DNA from: Morchella semilibera
Lineage: Eukaryota; Ascomycota; Pezizomycetes; Pezizales; Morchellaceae
Length of the DNA stretch: 64,000 bases
Direction: 5' to 3'
Assembly (NCBI GenBank): GCA_009192285.1
Contig: WBVU01000017.1
Coordinates: 1,116,001-1,180,000, forward strand
In this document: in pieces, positions 1-10,978 of the stretch
Numbering within the stretch: the first letter of the stretch is position 1
How the letters are laid out: every line of letters starts with the position of its first letter
Program-made: the position numbers and the translations under genes
The notes under the pieces: generated by a model
Databases searched by the model: none
The model's input: the letters and a program-made list of their open reading frames with translations, nothing else
What the model was told of the DNA's origin: nothing

Positions 1-2065
1 ACGTGGCCATGCATAAAAGTACATGTACTTTTGTGTATTGCAAGAGGTTGAGTGCAGATCTTGGAATAACTACATGTAAATTACACAATTAGCTGCGATT
101 ATGGATTCGGGGATATATTGCTCGGTTTTTCAGAATTGTCTGAATCGATTGGGAACCGGTACCGGTGGTTCGGAACCCTAACCCACACTTCAACTTCATA
201 CCAGTCCTAAGAGCAACGGTCAAATTATTGTGTGTACTAACGAGACTACATACGTCTTATCCTCTGTTCTGGGTGAATAAACTCGGTTCCAGAAAAAGAA
301 AATCCCACAGACGTGTGGGTGGGATTTATGAAAACATATCTTGACCTCAAAACCAATCCATGTCTCTATTCCCTACTAAACCTGTCTAATTAAACAAGAA
401 ACACAACCATACAAAGTACAGATCCTATGATCCATACCGTCCATATCTGTTCTTTCACATCAAAGGGCTTAGAGGATAAGTTTTATTGGGTATGGCATGA
501 TAGAGTACTATCTGGTATCCTGGTTGGGACTCAAAGGCTTAGGATTCACACCTTTCAATGGGAATTCAACCATAATATGAAATAGATAAACCCCATAGAA
601 AATAGTACTCAATATAGTGGCTTTTTGCCCGTCATTGGCCTCTCCGCTGTGAAGATATCATGAGTTTATGCATAAGGCAAGGCCGGGCACTGTCTAAGAT
701 GCGTGTAAACATGTACTTGGTAACTGACAAGTACATGTAAGTACATGTATATCTTGAACATGCTTAAGTTACCACGTGGCCAATGATACTGACTACGAGC
801 AGAGACTATACTCTATGTAAATACTCCCTTTGCCCCCTTTCTCATAATTAGGTGTATAATAGGCTATTGCCACCATTGCCGAAATTTGGTGAGCAAAGTA
901 TCACTACAGTATGAAAAAAAGGGATGGAATCGGTACTATCATAGTACTACAGAATTTAGTGACAAACACCAAATTAAACCAGTATTGGAGAAAGAGCACT
1001 GTATCAATACCGTATTCTTACCGCATTGTTAGCGTATTGACGGGAATACCATAGTGATCCCCCTTTTTCATAATGTAGTGCCAGTACTAGTACATCCGGG
1101 TGGGGCAAGTATATCTGGTGTTATATATGGTTACATAAATAGCTTTGTTGTGCTATTGTCAAGCTGATCAACCAGGCCTCGTAACTTTCACTTTTACACG
1201 TAACTACAAGCAACAGCTCAACCAACAGTCTCACAACAACAGGCAATTAAATACTTGGTGCCATATTTCGAGTGATATTTGGTGATCAAGCCACATGCCC
1301 ACACCTAAACAAGACCCCTGGCTACAAAGTAGTTAATTCACCTTGATATCATACCACTCCGTTGACTCCTAGTTGCCCTGACTTAGAAATGCATTCTTGT
1401 TCGTCCAATGTCGAGTAGGATAGGGCATCGGTAAGTCAATTTATACATGTACCCGGGGGGCTTCAATTCGACCTATATGGACCACACGCATCTCCAACTT
1501 TGGGCATGGTGGCTAGTAGCTGCCGTTCATGCGTGAATGCATGCAGATTCCCGGACGTTCTTGCAGAATCACGAACTTCTCTTCTAAGCTTGTGTACGCA
1601 CATATGTTATGGAGAAACATCATTTTATCACGAACTCGTCTTTGATTGCTTTGGAGAAAGACTAGAGAGAATGCTGCGGCTATGTGTAGCCATTATTAAT
1701 ATTGGGATGGCTTTTACTAAGTCTTGGGGTATATATATACGTCTTAATCAATATAAGGCGGTAAGCTTACTGTAGTTAGGCCCTGGCACATGTACATGTA
1801 AGCTAGAACTCATGGTAGCGTAGGTATAGACGATTTCATGCAGATCGTAGTACTTTAAATTCCATGACTTCCTTACCTATTTCAGTTTCGCGTTTAATTG
1901 GTGCTCAGTGTGTGAACTTCTGGAGGCCTCGGGTACGGGCCTGTGAGTGATAGGTAGTAGGATTTTAGAACTTTCATCTACTCTGTCCACCTGAAGGGTG
2001 CTACCTACGGATCATAGCTCGGTGTCAAAATCAAGAGCGCGAGTATATATTTCGAATCCCTGACA
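1..2065. other. Intergenic region with a small inverted-repeat element
   Basis: I see no supportable gene here. The only longer open frame, at 1500-1775, starts on TTG and resembles nothing known. The stretch holds several copies of the octamer TACATGTA (about 20, 72, 726, 734, 1445, 1792) and a MITE-like element at 902-1080 that is listed separately. Confidence 0.6.
902..1080. mobile_element. Candidate MITE with CACTACA-type terminal inverted repeats
   Basis: The left end (902-925) begins CACTACAGTATGAAAAA and runs into GGGAT. The right end (1057-1080), read on the minus strand, begins CACTACATTATGAAAAA and also runs into GGGAT. The two arms are about 24 bp long with few mismatches and enclose about 130 bp without an ORF. 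No clean target-site duplication is visible. Short length, paired ends and absence of coding sequence fit a non-autonomous DNA transposon. The family is unassigned. Confidence 0.5.
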
Positions 2066-3013
2066 CTAGAGGTACCGCCACGTATAGCACCTAGTAAATA
2101 CTCTCAAATCCAAATATTGGCTCCTCAATTGGCTCTCCCGACCTTTCCCCCTATCTGGTTCACCATCCTTATCATCTCCCCGCTTGAATACATCGACAAC
2201 GCAGTCTACTACTCTCTTCAACCTATTCTGCTTCGTCTTCCTTTTTCGACTCGCCTTCTCAGCGCCCTCTCTGCCCTGTTCATCTGTTTCATCACCACTA
2301 TTCTCCAGCTCCGACTCAGTATCAGCATGAATTGGAGGAATAACTCTCCACTCACCCAACGTATTATCATAGTATGCATCCTTCCGCCCACAAGCACCAT
2401 CGCCAGTAATTAACCCCCGTCTATGAGGTTTCTTAAGACATGCTAGCGATGACTCATCGAGGTGCTCTCGGAAAACACTCTGATAAAGCACAGATTGAGT
2501 AGGACAGCTGGGTTGAGGGTTAGGGTTGAGGCTGTCAGATAATAACAAGGGTTCTCGATCACTAGGAGCTAGAATTTTGCTATTATCTGTGGATATTATA
2601 CCGCCAATGTCCTCCGGCGGAGAATTAGAGGAGCTGTCGGAGTTATAGTCGGGGCCGTACCCGGACCGGATATCGCGCCAGATGGAGCTCGGGGTTCTTT
2701 GCGGGTATTGTTTCTCTGGAAGTCTTCCCAGGGTAGGATGGTGTAACAAGGCCGTACAGGAAGAATCTTTTGGAGCTTCCGGGCTCTGAGGTTGCTGTTC
2801 TGCTGGAATTCGTTGGTGGTGATTGGGGGAATCAGGGAGACTGGATTGTGTGACTGTACTTGGACCTTGTCCTTGCAAGCGTTGCCGGCGCGGGGAGAGT
2901 GGCGGGGGGTTAGTATACCCATCTTCGATCTCACGCCAGACATCTGAAGGGGTACGACGGGTAGGAGAGAGTGTTGGAATGGTCGGTACTGGGAGAGGGG
3001 TCTGATTTGCCAT
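2066..3013 (-). CDS. Hypothetical protein, proline/serine-rich with basic C-terminus (315 aa)
   Basis: Single-exon ORF from ATG at 3013 to a stop at 2066; I do not recognise the family. The first half is rich in Pro and Ser and carries two related segments, RTPSDVWREIEDGY (about residues 20-33) and RTPSSIWRDIRSGYG (about 106-120), so it contains an internal duplication of a short motif. The second half has an EWRVIPP segment, then an acidic stretch, then a strongly basic stretch (SRKRKTKQNRLKR) that could act as a nuclear localisation signal. No signal peptide or membrane segment is seen. The EWR..PP..acidic..basic order recurs in the 172-aa protein at 14773-15291, suggesting distant paralogy. 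A TATATAAT lies about 98 bp upstream. Expression is not proven. Confidence 0.6.
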   Translation of the reverse strand: MANQTPLPVPTIPTLSPTRRTPSDVWREIEDGYTNPPPLSPRRQRLQGQGPSTVTQSSLPDSPNHHQRIPAEQQPQSPEAPKDSSCTALLHHPTLGRLPEKQYPQRTPSSIWRDIRSGYGPDYNSDSSSNSPPEDIGGIISTDNSKILAPSDREPLLLSDSLNPNPQPSCPTQSVLYQSVFREHLDESSLACLKKPHRRGLITGDGACGRKDAYYDNTLGEWRVIPPIHADTESELENSGDETDEQGREGAEKASRKRKTKQNRLKRVVDCVVDVFKRGDDKDGEPDRGKGRESQLRSQYLDLRVFTRCYTWRYL

Positions 3014-3904
3014 TTTGTGATTTTTTGCGATGATTTAAAATATGGTTTGATGGTATACGTAAGGTATGAGCAGGTAATGATACGAGGATGATAGAGCGAG
3101 AGGACGACTAATTATATATCCGGATAATACCTTGATACTAGCTTCAAACTTCTCTATTGAGGAAAACTTGAAAAAAGTGGAGATGAAATTCTTGCAGTCT
3201 TCTGTACTTGACACTTAAATTTTATCAAGACCACACCACAATCATAATTTCCAACCTCACTAATTATAGCAACTGTTTCTGGCATTTCATCTGAAGATAT
3301 GATAGATTGTTCTTGAATAGTTATCAATTGATTAAGGGTAGTATGCTTATGGTTCCAATTCTTCAGAGATGGTTTCCGGAGATACTACACTTCACACGAT
3401 TGTGGATAACATGTGGTCGGAACCATACTCGTGTATGTTTACATGTAGTAATATTGCAGTATAAGATGTGTATGGTGAGTTGCTACAATGGTTATAAATA
3501 CGAGGTACCTGCCGAGACCTTGAAAGTTAATAAATGTATGTAAGTACATGTACTTATATACAATGTCTCTTCTTTTTTTATGTTAATAATATCTTAACGG
3601 AGTTGTACTTAATCTATTTATATGAAACCTCTGGATCCGCGAGCAGAGATTTGGCGGGAGATCATGATATCTGTATCTCCACATGTAAGAAGGTCTTTTT
3701 TGTGGCTGGTATACCTAAACCATCAGTTTTGTGGAGGTCTGGCCTATTTTGTCACTGCATGTAATAATTTCAGAACATGTCATGTTACAGGGTCTTTATT
3801 TGGGCGTGGGGGGCGATTCCACTACCAACCGATAATATAAAGAAAACCCCAACTCAAACCCTAGCTGACACCAAGACTACATCAACCAACTTCCTCAACA
3901 ACAC
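3014..3904. other. Intergenic spacer between divergent hypothetical genes
   Basis: About 890 bp lie between the divergently transcribed 315-aa gene and the 303-aa ORF. It holds TACATGTA copies near 3440 and 3545 and a TATAAA-like element near 3836-3841, about 69 bp before the ATG at 3905. Short open frames here have no recognisable content. Confidence 0.5.
3111..3118 (-). promoter_or_regulatory. Putative TATA box of the 315-aa hypothetical gene
   Basis: On the minus strand the sequence reads TATATAAT, 98 bp upstream of the ATG at 3013. The spacing matches that of TATATAAA/TATATAGG upstream of several other genes in this window. Confidence 0.4.
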
Positions 3905-4816
3905 ATGCAAACACATGCACTTCCCCACCACCACACCAAACAAGAACCACAAAAGATGGAACCTAAGATACCTCATTTCAACAAAAGCCCCCGCCCGGGC
4001 CCGGACTCTTGCGGCGATGAACATCCAGAACCCTTTGTTAAACACGAGAAGGCTTTGCCCGATACCTGGCTTGCACCTAGAGACAATAACGAGAAGCCTG
4101 GACAGGGGGCTCAACTAGCGAGGATAGCTTCCCAGATCGGACCCAAGGCTTCCGCCCAGGCACAATCTGAGAAACTCGAGAGGGGGAGTGGGGAGAGATC
4201 TGCGTTTGGGTTCGGATCGCAGGCCGAGAAAAAGCGCAAAGACAAGGGAGAAAACACGGTGGGGGCTAACCGGAACAAACTAGAGGCTTTGGCTCTAGCT
4301 AAAGCAGAATATAAAGAGATTCGGGAAAGACTCAAGAGAAGGGCTATAGAGAAGGAAAAGGATGCGGTCAAGAAAACCGCAAAGGAGGATGCTCAGCATA
4401 GTTTCGAGAGCCTGCCATTAGGACATATACAAAATGAGCCAGAAAGCGCAAAATCAGGGGACAATAAAGCAAACCCAATTATCATCTTGGATCCAGCCAC
4501 TGAAGCATTAGAAGAGGGGAATGCTAAGGTCGCAAAGGGAGTTAACGTCACTGAGGAGGCGGGTGCCGTTGATGCCCCTCTATCACTTACAGCAGAGCAA
4601 GAGCTTGAGGGACTTGTGAATCAGGTGGATGCCAAGCTGATCTACTCACGCTTTAAAGATGTGGAGGGGGGTGGGGGTAGCGATGTGCATGTGCAAGTTA
4701 TTTTGCTGTGGAGGGGACGTCAAAAGATTGTAGGGCATGCGTGGGAGATAAGTGAAGAGTGCGTTTCTCCAACAAAATATTTGACGCGAGACATACTGAC
4801 CACAGCTTGGGAATAG
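3905..4816 (+). CDS. Hypothetical charged protein (303 aa), possibly continuing after a splice or frameshift
   Basis: ORF from ATG at 3905 to TAG at 4814-4816; not recognised. The N-terminus is His/Pro-rich. Residues roughly 100-165 are Lys/Arg/Glu-rich and probably helical (repeated KAEYKEIRERLKRRA-like composition). The last 70 residues look more globular (SRFKDV, VHVQVILLWRGRQKIVG). Immediately downstream, in another frame, an ORF free of stops from about 4800 to 5228 encodes a protein-like stretch (LVMTKKVQADGKAPMAKH) and is preceded by a good acceptor (CTTTTTTCAG at 4862-4871). A small intron joining the two, for example with a donor near 4770, would extend the protein, but I cannot decide the donor. 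No signal peptide. Confidence 0.5.
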   Translation: MQTHALPHHHTKQEPQKMEPKIPHFNKSPRPGPDSCGDEHPEPFVKHEKALPDTWLAPRDNNEKPGQGAQLARIASQIGPKASAQAQSEKLERGSGERSAFGFGSQAEKKRKDKGENTVGANRNKLEALALAKAEYKEIRERLKRRAIEKEKDAVKKTAKEDAQHSFESLPLGHIQNEPESAKSGDNKANPIIILDPATEALEEGNAKVAKGVNVTEEAGAVDAPLSLTAEQELEGLVNQVDAKLIYSRFKDVEGGGGSDVHVQVILLWRGRQKIVGHAWEISEECVSPTKYLTRDILTTAWE

Positions 4817-4829
4817 GGCTGCAGGTCGA

Positions 4830-5228
4830 GTGGCCGCAAAAAAACTCTTGAGCGACCAATGCTTTTTTCAGGTGTTGGCCCGTATGAGGCTAGTTATGAC
4901 TAAAAAGGTTCAGGCGGATGGGAAAGCCCCGATGGCAAAGCATTCGGCCGCCTATTTCAAACAACAGTACTTACCATTGGTTCCGTCACCTCTTCGGGCC
5001 GGTGAGAAAGTTTTAGGGGTAGCAGATCCTGCTGCCTGCCTAATGAAGGGGGGTACATCTTCCAACATGGAGGATATCGTGATTGAAACTGAGATATTGA
5101 ACCATGAGGATCCTTTGTTCAAATCCGCCAGAACGCCGGTTGTCAAGTCTCACACTTTAGCGGTGAAAGAGCGAGTTTGTGGAACTGATCCTGCCATCAC
5201 CCCCAAATCCCAGGCAGGCCTGGGATAA
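4830..5228 (+). CDS. Possible 3' exon or frameshifted continuation of the 303-aa hypothetical gene
   Basis: This open frame lacks an ATG at its start (first codon GTG), so it is unlikely to be an independent gene. A polypyrimidine-AG acceptor at 4862-4871 would enter it in phase 0 at GTG TTG GCC. The encoded stretch has ordinary composition and ends QAGLG. It is either a second exon of the upstream gene or a decayed tail after a frameshift. Confidence 0.35.
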   Translation: MAAKKLLSDQCFFQVLARMRLVMTKKVQADGKAPMAKHSAAYFKQQYLPLVPSPLRAGEKVLGVADPAACLMKGGTSSNMEDIVIETEILNHEDPLFKSARTPVVKSHTLAVKERVCGTDPAITPKSQAGLG

Positions 5229-5899
5229 CAATCTCGGGGTGCCTCTATTTAACAAAATTTTTTAATCTCCTACACCTGCATATAATTAACTGGATGCAAA
5301 CAAAATCACAAATTTGCTAAGAGTAACAAGAACAAGAGCCTGTTTGGGGAAACACTCTTGTAGATAATAGCACCTTTGCTCAACTAAGCTACTTCCAGAG
5401 GGATCATCTTAAAAGAGTACTTCGATGTAGTAGTGTTTGGATGTGGTAGTGGTAGTTACGGTGCGGGTTGGAGTACAGTATTGCCTTCCACCAGACCTCG
5501 TGCCTCGATTCAGTGTGACCATATTTCTCATGTTAATTAGCGCGGAACATGTCAGGCTTCTATCCGGCCCGGAAAGGCTTGAGTAAGGGCACACGCGTCT
5601 TGCCTTGCGGCCAAATTCTTAAGAGTCTTTGGTCTCCTAGGAACTGTGACGTCGGGGGTTGTGCACGCACGCACAGGGGATGCCACTTATATCAACAATA
5701 CTATATCATTTATAAAATTAGTTTGTGGGGGGGGGGGGTCGGAGCACTATTCATACCTGTACACGTATGTACTTTTCAGAAAGAAAAGGGAATGAAAAAG
5801 GTCATGTTACCTAAGTAGCTGCAACACCTTTTATGTGAATGTACACTATTCTTAGCAAAAATAGTATTCTGTGCTGACTCTTACATGGGGGATTAGGGA

Positions 5900-6155
5900 T
5901 CATTTTACCACCAGTGGTGAAAATAATACCATCATTTATGCCAAAAGGGGCTATATAATGCTAATATATACGAACATTGTCTACCTGTGGGGAATTTCAC
6001 CAATAGTGGGAAACTTTCAGTGTTGGTATTAATGTCCGTTGTAATACTATTGCGCAGCATAAAAACTGAAATTCAGCGTTTATACTGGCGCAACGACTGA
6101 AATTCAGTGCTTATACCACCAGTAGTAAATAATTTACTACCATTGGTAAAATTAC
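5900..6155. repeat. Inverted/direct repeat cluster, MITE-like
   Basis: The left arm (about 5902-5929) contains ATTTTACCACCAGTGGTGAA. The right arm (about 6117-6153), read on the minus strand, contains ATTTTACCAATGGTAGTAAA. Between them the 12-mer ACTGAAATTCAG occurs twice (6065-6076 and 6096-6107, 31 bp apart), each followed by a related GYTTATAC segment. There is no ORF. It looks like a decayed non-autonomous element. Confidence 0.4.
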
Positions 6156-7915
6156 TTTGGGCACATTTATCGCTCCATACCACTCCATAATATTTAACCG
6201 CTTCCTACGTCTCTTAGGGTTAATGTCACTCGAAAACAAGCCAATATAGTGTAACGTACAACTATTAATCGTACGCGTATATAGCAAAAGGTGAATAGGA
6301 TTACTGGCTCCAGTGTAAAAAATAAAAAAAAAAAAAAAAAAAAAGAAGGAAAACCCTCATCGCCTCTACCTCCACCACCTCATCACCAATATATGAAATT
6401 CCGAGCAGGCAGGAGAGTGGTGGTTACCACCCCCCCTGCATGATGTGTTTGCTGCAAATGACCAACCCATCACAAAGCTACTTTTCCATTCCCGAAGAGG
6501 ACAAGGGCCTCTCTATTAACTGGGGGCCCAGATTCTCTACCCTCGCTGAAACGGCACTCTATCTAACTACGACTTGCTTCGGTAAACCACTCGGTGAAGT
6601 CCGAGATTATCTTACCATGTATATGTGCACATTGTGGGGACGGGAATAGTGCTCGGGCAGGGGCCTTGGCAGGGAATACTGTGTAGTTGCATGCGCCTTG
6701 GCGTGGAAATGACTTGATGGGAGGAATTCTTCGAGGAATACTGAGATCGAGAGAAGCAATTATATTGGGAGGCGATCTTGGAGCTATGTGAGCATCTCTC
6801 TAAGCTAGATTAGCCGGATTTTCAGATTAGGACCTTCGGCCGGACATGCACCGGAAACAGCGCCGCATATATGCTGGCATGGACAATGTGAGAAAACACC
6901 AGTTAATCAAGTCCCCGGGCCTACCCCGTCCCGAGCCGCAAGTATAAGGAGGATTCTCAGTGGAATTAAGCTACTAACCACTGAAGCCCAATAGAAAAGC
7001 AGACAGGAAGAGTAGAAGATGAGTGTTAGACGATGCATTGATGACTGATAGTACACAAGAAAATGTCAGTAATGGAGACAATCGCCCGGCCGGGGCTCCA
7101 CGTACGTAAACGTAGCGGTGGCTAGCCGGTCGTTAGGCCGGTAATATATTACCCTGTCTTTCTTTTATATGCATCTAGATAGACTATCTTGCGATGTGGC
7201 TTGCAAGGTCCATAACGTATTAATATAATACATACATGTACCCACATACCATCTTACTCCTACTGCCACGAGTGTAAATATCCGAGTAGATTTAATTAAG
7301 ATTTATTTCTCTATGGTATATTTTTTCTTCTATGGTTTTTCTTCTTCCTTTTCCTCTTTTTCTTGGGGGGGATGCATGTACTCACATCCTACCTCTACAA
7401 GTGTCATTCTAAAGGTGCAATATATATCGGTTTGTCTATATTCTCCTGAGTTTCTGCCGGGTGTAGCCTGCTGCAGTTACCGTTGATGACCGGCATTTTG
7501 GCATAAATTGTGATCCAGAGAGACCGATGCGCCGACTCTGACATGACGCTAGCTATACATTACGAGTAAGAACTAGTTAATTGGGTTGTATACCACCCCC
7601 ACTTCGTTTATAGTATGGACCTCGGCCGATATTCCTGAAATCGTTTCGATAGCTAGTATGCGTATACCTATACCTATAACCCTGATTTTAGATTCCTAAT
7701 CGTAAAGCTGAAGTGCTTCTCGAGCATCAGTGCCAGGGTTGTAGGCTACGATCATGTGCCATCACTCGCACTAACACCAACTCTTCAATGATAATTCGGC
7801 CCGTCTCTCCATCTTTACTCACACAGAATATAGACCAGAGGATCCTTTGATTTTGGCAAATAAATTAAGTATGAGCTGACCCCACAACAAGGCTGACTAG
7901 TGGTGTTGGCTCTGC

Positions 7916-7980
7916 TATGCCCGGGGTGTCCTTTTTTTTCCCCATCATAACTTCATTCGTCTCCATATGCCCGGGGTGTC
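7916..7980. repeat. Pair of 15-bp direct repeats
   Basis: TATGCCCGGGGTGTC occurs at 7916-7930 and again at 7966-7980, exactly 50 bp apart, in non-coding DNA. Origin unknown. Confidence 0.6.
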
Positions 7981-9393
7981 TGTTGACCGTGTTCATATAT
8001 ACTCCAGGAATAATATTTACCCGGTAGGTTGGTATGTGGCCAGAATGTTAACAGACTTGTTGGCTGCATAAAACTTTTCACTCTCTCTCTTTGGAGTTAA
8101 GCAAATTGCAAGAGTACTATGATGTCGATTTTATGAGAAAAGTATTATTGACGTCGTGAAAGCGTGAGAGGGCGAGTAATGCTACCGTAAACTCTAGGAG
8201 TCACGAAAGGGGCAGCTCAGTGCACTGGGGCCAGCCAGCCTATGTCATATGTCAAATCCCTTACCCCTGCGTTGCTCCAAGGATAAGTAAGCTTTTTTCC
8301 TTTCTTCTAAGGCTGCATACTGATAGAGAGAGTTATTGTATAGGAGTCAAATGTCTGGATTGTTCGGATGAATAATTCAGTATCCTAGTTGGAGGGGCGT
8401 CTAACATGCATGAGGCCAAGACGCGTAAGCTTTTGTGGCCCTTGCATAATTCCCGATCTAAAACATGCTTGAACATCTTGTGGTACATCCTTGTTTCTGA
8501 AACGGCCTTGGCGGGTATATTGTATAAAGTGTTGAATGGCTAAATCAGCCAATAATATTTCATGCAAAGGTCATCTCGTAGCTCGTCTCATAGGCATGGT
8601 ATGCGAAGAAAAAATATCCTTTCTCCAGGGAACTTGACAACGCGTAATTAAGAGCGAATTCAGAAGGCATGACTGAATCTGAGGTGCATGATGGTGGTAA
8701 AATGGATAACTTGCAGTGGATGCTTAATTCCCGGGGGTTTACCTGTTTATCCTCCTACACGTATCTCGCTGATGGCCGTGGGGAAGGGCAGACAGGCGAT
8801 CTACACAAATTTAAGCATATCTTGGCGCCGCGTGTTCTCGGATGCTGCCATTCCCTGTAGTTCCGACGGAGCTACAGCACCACATCTCTCCTGCAAAACC
8901 ACGGCATACTGGTTGTGAGTACTTACATGTACTTACCAGACGTTTTGTAATTTAGACAAAACCAAAACTCGGGGAGAGAGCATATACTGGATCACGCGCG
9001 TGAATCCGTTTGCGTTTCGTTCCTTGGACTGACTGGTGTAATAGAATGGCTGATGTCCAGCGTATTTTGGCGTACTGGAGATCGAAAATAAGTTACAAAC
9101 AGCTTCCTAGATCTATCTAACAAAAGAAACAACAATAAGAACCATCTGCATATACATACGTGTGATGTCCCCACATAGTCCTTAAAATGCGGTCCATCTT
9201 TAGTTCACATCCAAGAAGCCCCAAATACAGCTGCCCTGTTGTGGTTTATCTACCAGGATAGGGTAAATCCGAACAATGTTACCATCGTTTCATGATCTTT
9301 ATTCCAAAAAAATGGTGGCACCATCCTATAACGGATGATCAAGACATTCGTCCCGGCGGATCCATTTAATAATCTATGGTGTTAGTAGTAGCT

Positions 9394-9427
9394 GGGGATT
9401 TGGGGTGGGGGGGGGGGGGTGTGGGGG
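9394..9427 (+). other. G-run with quadruplex potential
   Basis: Four or more G runs (GGGG, GGGG, a run of 13 G at 9407-9419, GGGGG) lie within about 34 bases. This satisfies the G4 pattern, about 370 bp upstream of the dioxygenase-like gene. Confidence 0.5.
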
Positions 9428-9674
9428 AATTCTGAAAGCTTTAGCTCTTGTCGGTGAAGCTTAACGGATTCCAGCCATCAAGTTTTTTGTTACGGGGATA
9501 GGGAGTAGTTTTACTGTTTTACTCAGCCAGGGGGGTTTAGGTGAAATTTTAGTGGAGAAACACTTTGGCGGCTGGTACTTCATGGGAGGGTGGATAGGAA
9601 TATACACGGTGATCTGGGGAATAATTGAGCAAGTGGAGAAGGCAAAGCTCCGAGGGTTCTCCTTTCATAACGGG

Positions 9675-9682
9675 TATATAAA
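9675..9682 (+). promoter_or_regulatory. TATA box of the dioxygenase-like gene
   Basis: TATATAAA lies 108-115 bp upstream of the ATG at 9790, at the same distance class as the TATA elements of the CVNH, small-secreted-protein and GH43 genes. Confidence 0.55.
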
Positions 9683-9789
9683 GGCCACCTCTCTGCCCTA
9701 GATCACCATTAGAATCAAAATCAGCATTGGCTACAGCGTCAACTTTAATCCTCTTATACATCCTAACCCCGATCACTCACTCTCTCAAA

Positions 9790-10978
9790 ATGGTAAACCC
9801 ATCGATGCTCATCACAGGAATTCTCGCCCTTGCCTCTGTAGCCCTCGGCCACGGCGCTGCAGAGACCGAAACTGGTCTTGTGGCTCGCAACGCTCATGTT
9901 GCTAACGCTCGCCGTTCTCTCGAGGCCTGCCAGAACAAGCTCAAGGCACGCCATGTCGAAAATAAACGCAAGATTAAGCGTGATGCTTTCGTCAAACGCT
10001 ACCAAAAGCAGAACCAAAAGCGTGCCGCTACAGCCACCGCAGTCGCTGCAGCGACCACTGTGGACCCATTCAACGGCGCTATTCCAACTTGTATTTTGGC
10101 TCCTGAGGAAGAGATCGGCCCCTACTGTAAGCAAATGGGTTCTAATAAATGGCTACTTTCCATGTATACTAACGCAAGTTAGACTTGTCGGGCGAATTGA
10201 TCAGAGACGATATACGTGAGGATGAGCCTGGTGTGGACTTGCTCCTTGATGTCCAGGTTTTTGATGTTTCCACCTGCGAGGTGATCCCTAATGTCATGCT
10301 TGATTTCTGGTCATGCAACTCCACCGGTGTTTACTCTGGTTTCTCCGCTGAAAACACTTTGGTCAGTTCTCTCTACGAATCTCCCAATCTAAGCTTTGAC
10401 CTAACTGTGATACTCACCTAGGGGGAGACACAACTCCGTGGTCTTGTTGAATCTGATGCCGATGGCATTGTTCAAGTGCTCACCAAGTTCCCCGGTCACT
10501 ACGGGGGGTATGCTTCCCTATCCCTTACGAACCTGTTACCACTTGCATGACTAATCAGCTAAACAGACGTGCAACCCATCTCCATCTCATTGCACACATC
10601 GACGGCACCATCTCCTCCACTGGTACCTACAGCGGCGGCACGATTCCTCATATTGGCCAGGTCTTTTTCGAGCAGGATCTTATCACTGAGGTTGAAGCGA
10701 CTTCTCCATACAACACCAACACAGTTGCTATCACACTCAACTCCGTAGACCGTGTCTTCACAGAGCAGGCTTCGGTCACGGCCGGCTACTCCGATGTTGT
10801 CACTATTAAGAAGCTGGGATCCTCACTTTCTGACGGATTATTGGGATACATCTCAATCGGTCTAGATCTCACAGCAAACAAGAGTACTGGAACTGGAACT
10901 GGAACCGGAACTGGGACTGGAACTGGAACTGGAGCCGGTGGTGCCCCAACTGGTGGCCAAGGTGCCCCTCGTTCTTAG
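9790..10978 (+). CDS. Secreted intradiol ring-cleavage dioxygenase-like protein (4 exons, 337 aa)
   Basis: Model join(9790..10126,10183..10361,10422..10507,10567..10978). Introns are 56, 60 and 59 nt; the first has a TACTAAC branch point, and the frame is continuous. The ATG at 9790 opens a signal peptide (MVNPSMLITGILALASVALG), followed by a basic region with likely dibasic processing sites. The catalytic-type domain starts with GPYY (residues about 110-113), then SGELIRDDIREDEPGV, VMLDFWSCN, LRGL, FPGHYGGRATHLHL and HIGQVFF. In the intradiol family (catechol and protocatechuate dioxygenases) iron is bound by two Tyr and two His. GPYY, GHY and the HxH in THLHL supply candidate ligands here. 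A Ser/Thr/Gly tail built of TG repeats ends the protein. Related fungal extracellular proteins are annotated as dioxygenases, but their substrate is unknown, so lignin-like aromatic cleavage is inference. Identity of the fold is quite sure. Confidence 0.88.
10885..10940 (+). repeat. Hexanucleotide (GGAACT)-type minisatellite inside the dioxygenase gene
   Basis: About nine tandem units of ACTGGA/ACCGGA encode a (Thr-Gly)n tail just before the C-terminus. Being in frame, changes in unit number alter tail length without breaking the protein. Confidence 0.8.

Larger units (their letters stand above)
5229..9789. other. Long gene-poor region (4.5 kb)
   Basis: No convincing gene. Contents include a 12-G run at 5727-5738, a repeat-rich, probably MITE-derived stretch at about 5900-6155, a poly(A) run near 6320-6345, the direct repeat TATGCCCGGGGTGTC at 7916-7930 and 7966-7980 (50 bp apart), and a G-rich potential quadruplex at 9394-9427. 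ORFs at 6440-6649, 8385-8567 and 8669-8918 show no family features and are left out. Confidence 0.5.

Noticed and set aside
2508-2530. GGGTTAGGGTTGAGG, telomere-like; also GGGTTAGGGTTT near 28148 and 49855
   Set aside because: At most one or two TTAGGG-like units each; too short for interstitial telomeric DNA.
8213-8273. AGGGGCAGCTCAGTG...TGTCAAATCCC...CCCCT, resembling A and B boxes of a tRNA or SINE
   Set aside because: Only about 61 nt between paired ends, B box one base short, no anticodon arm.
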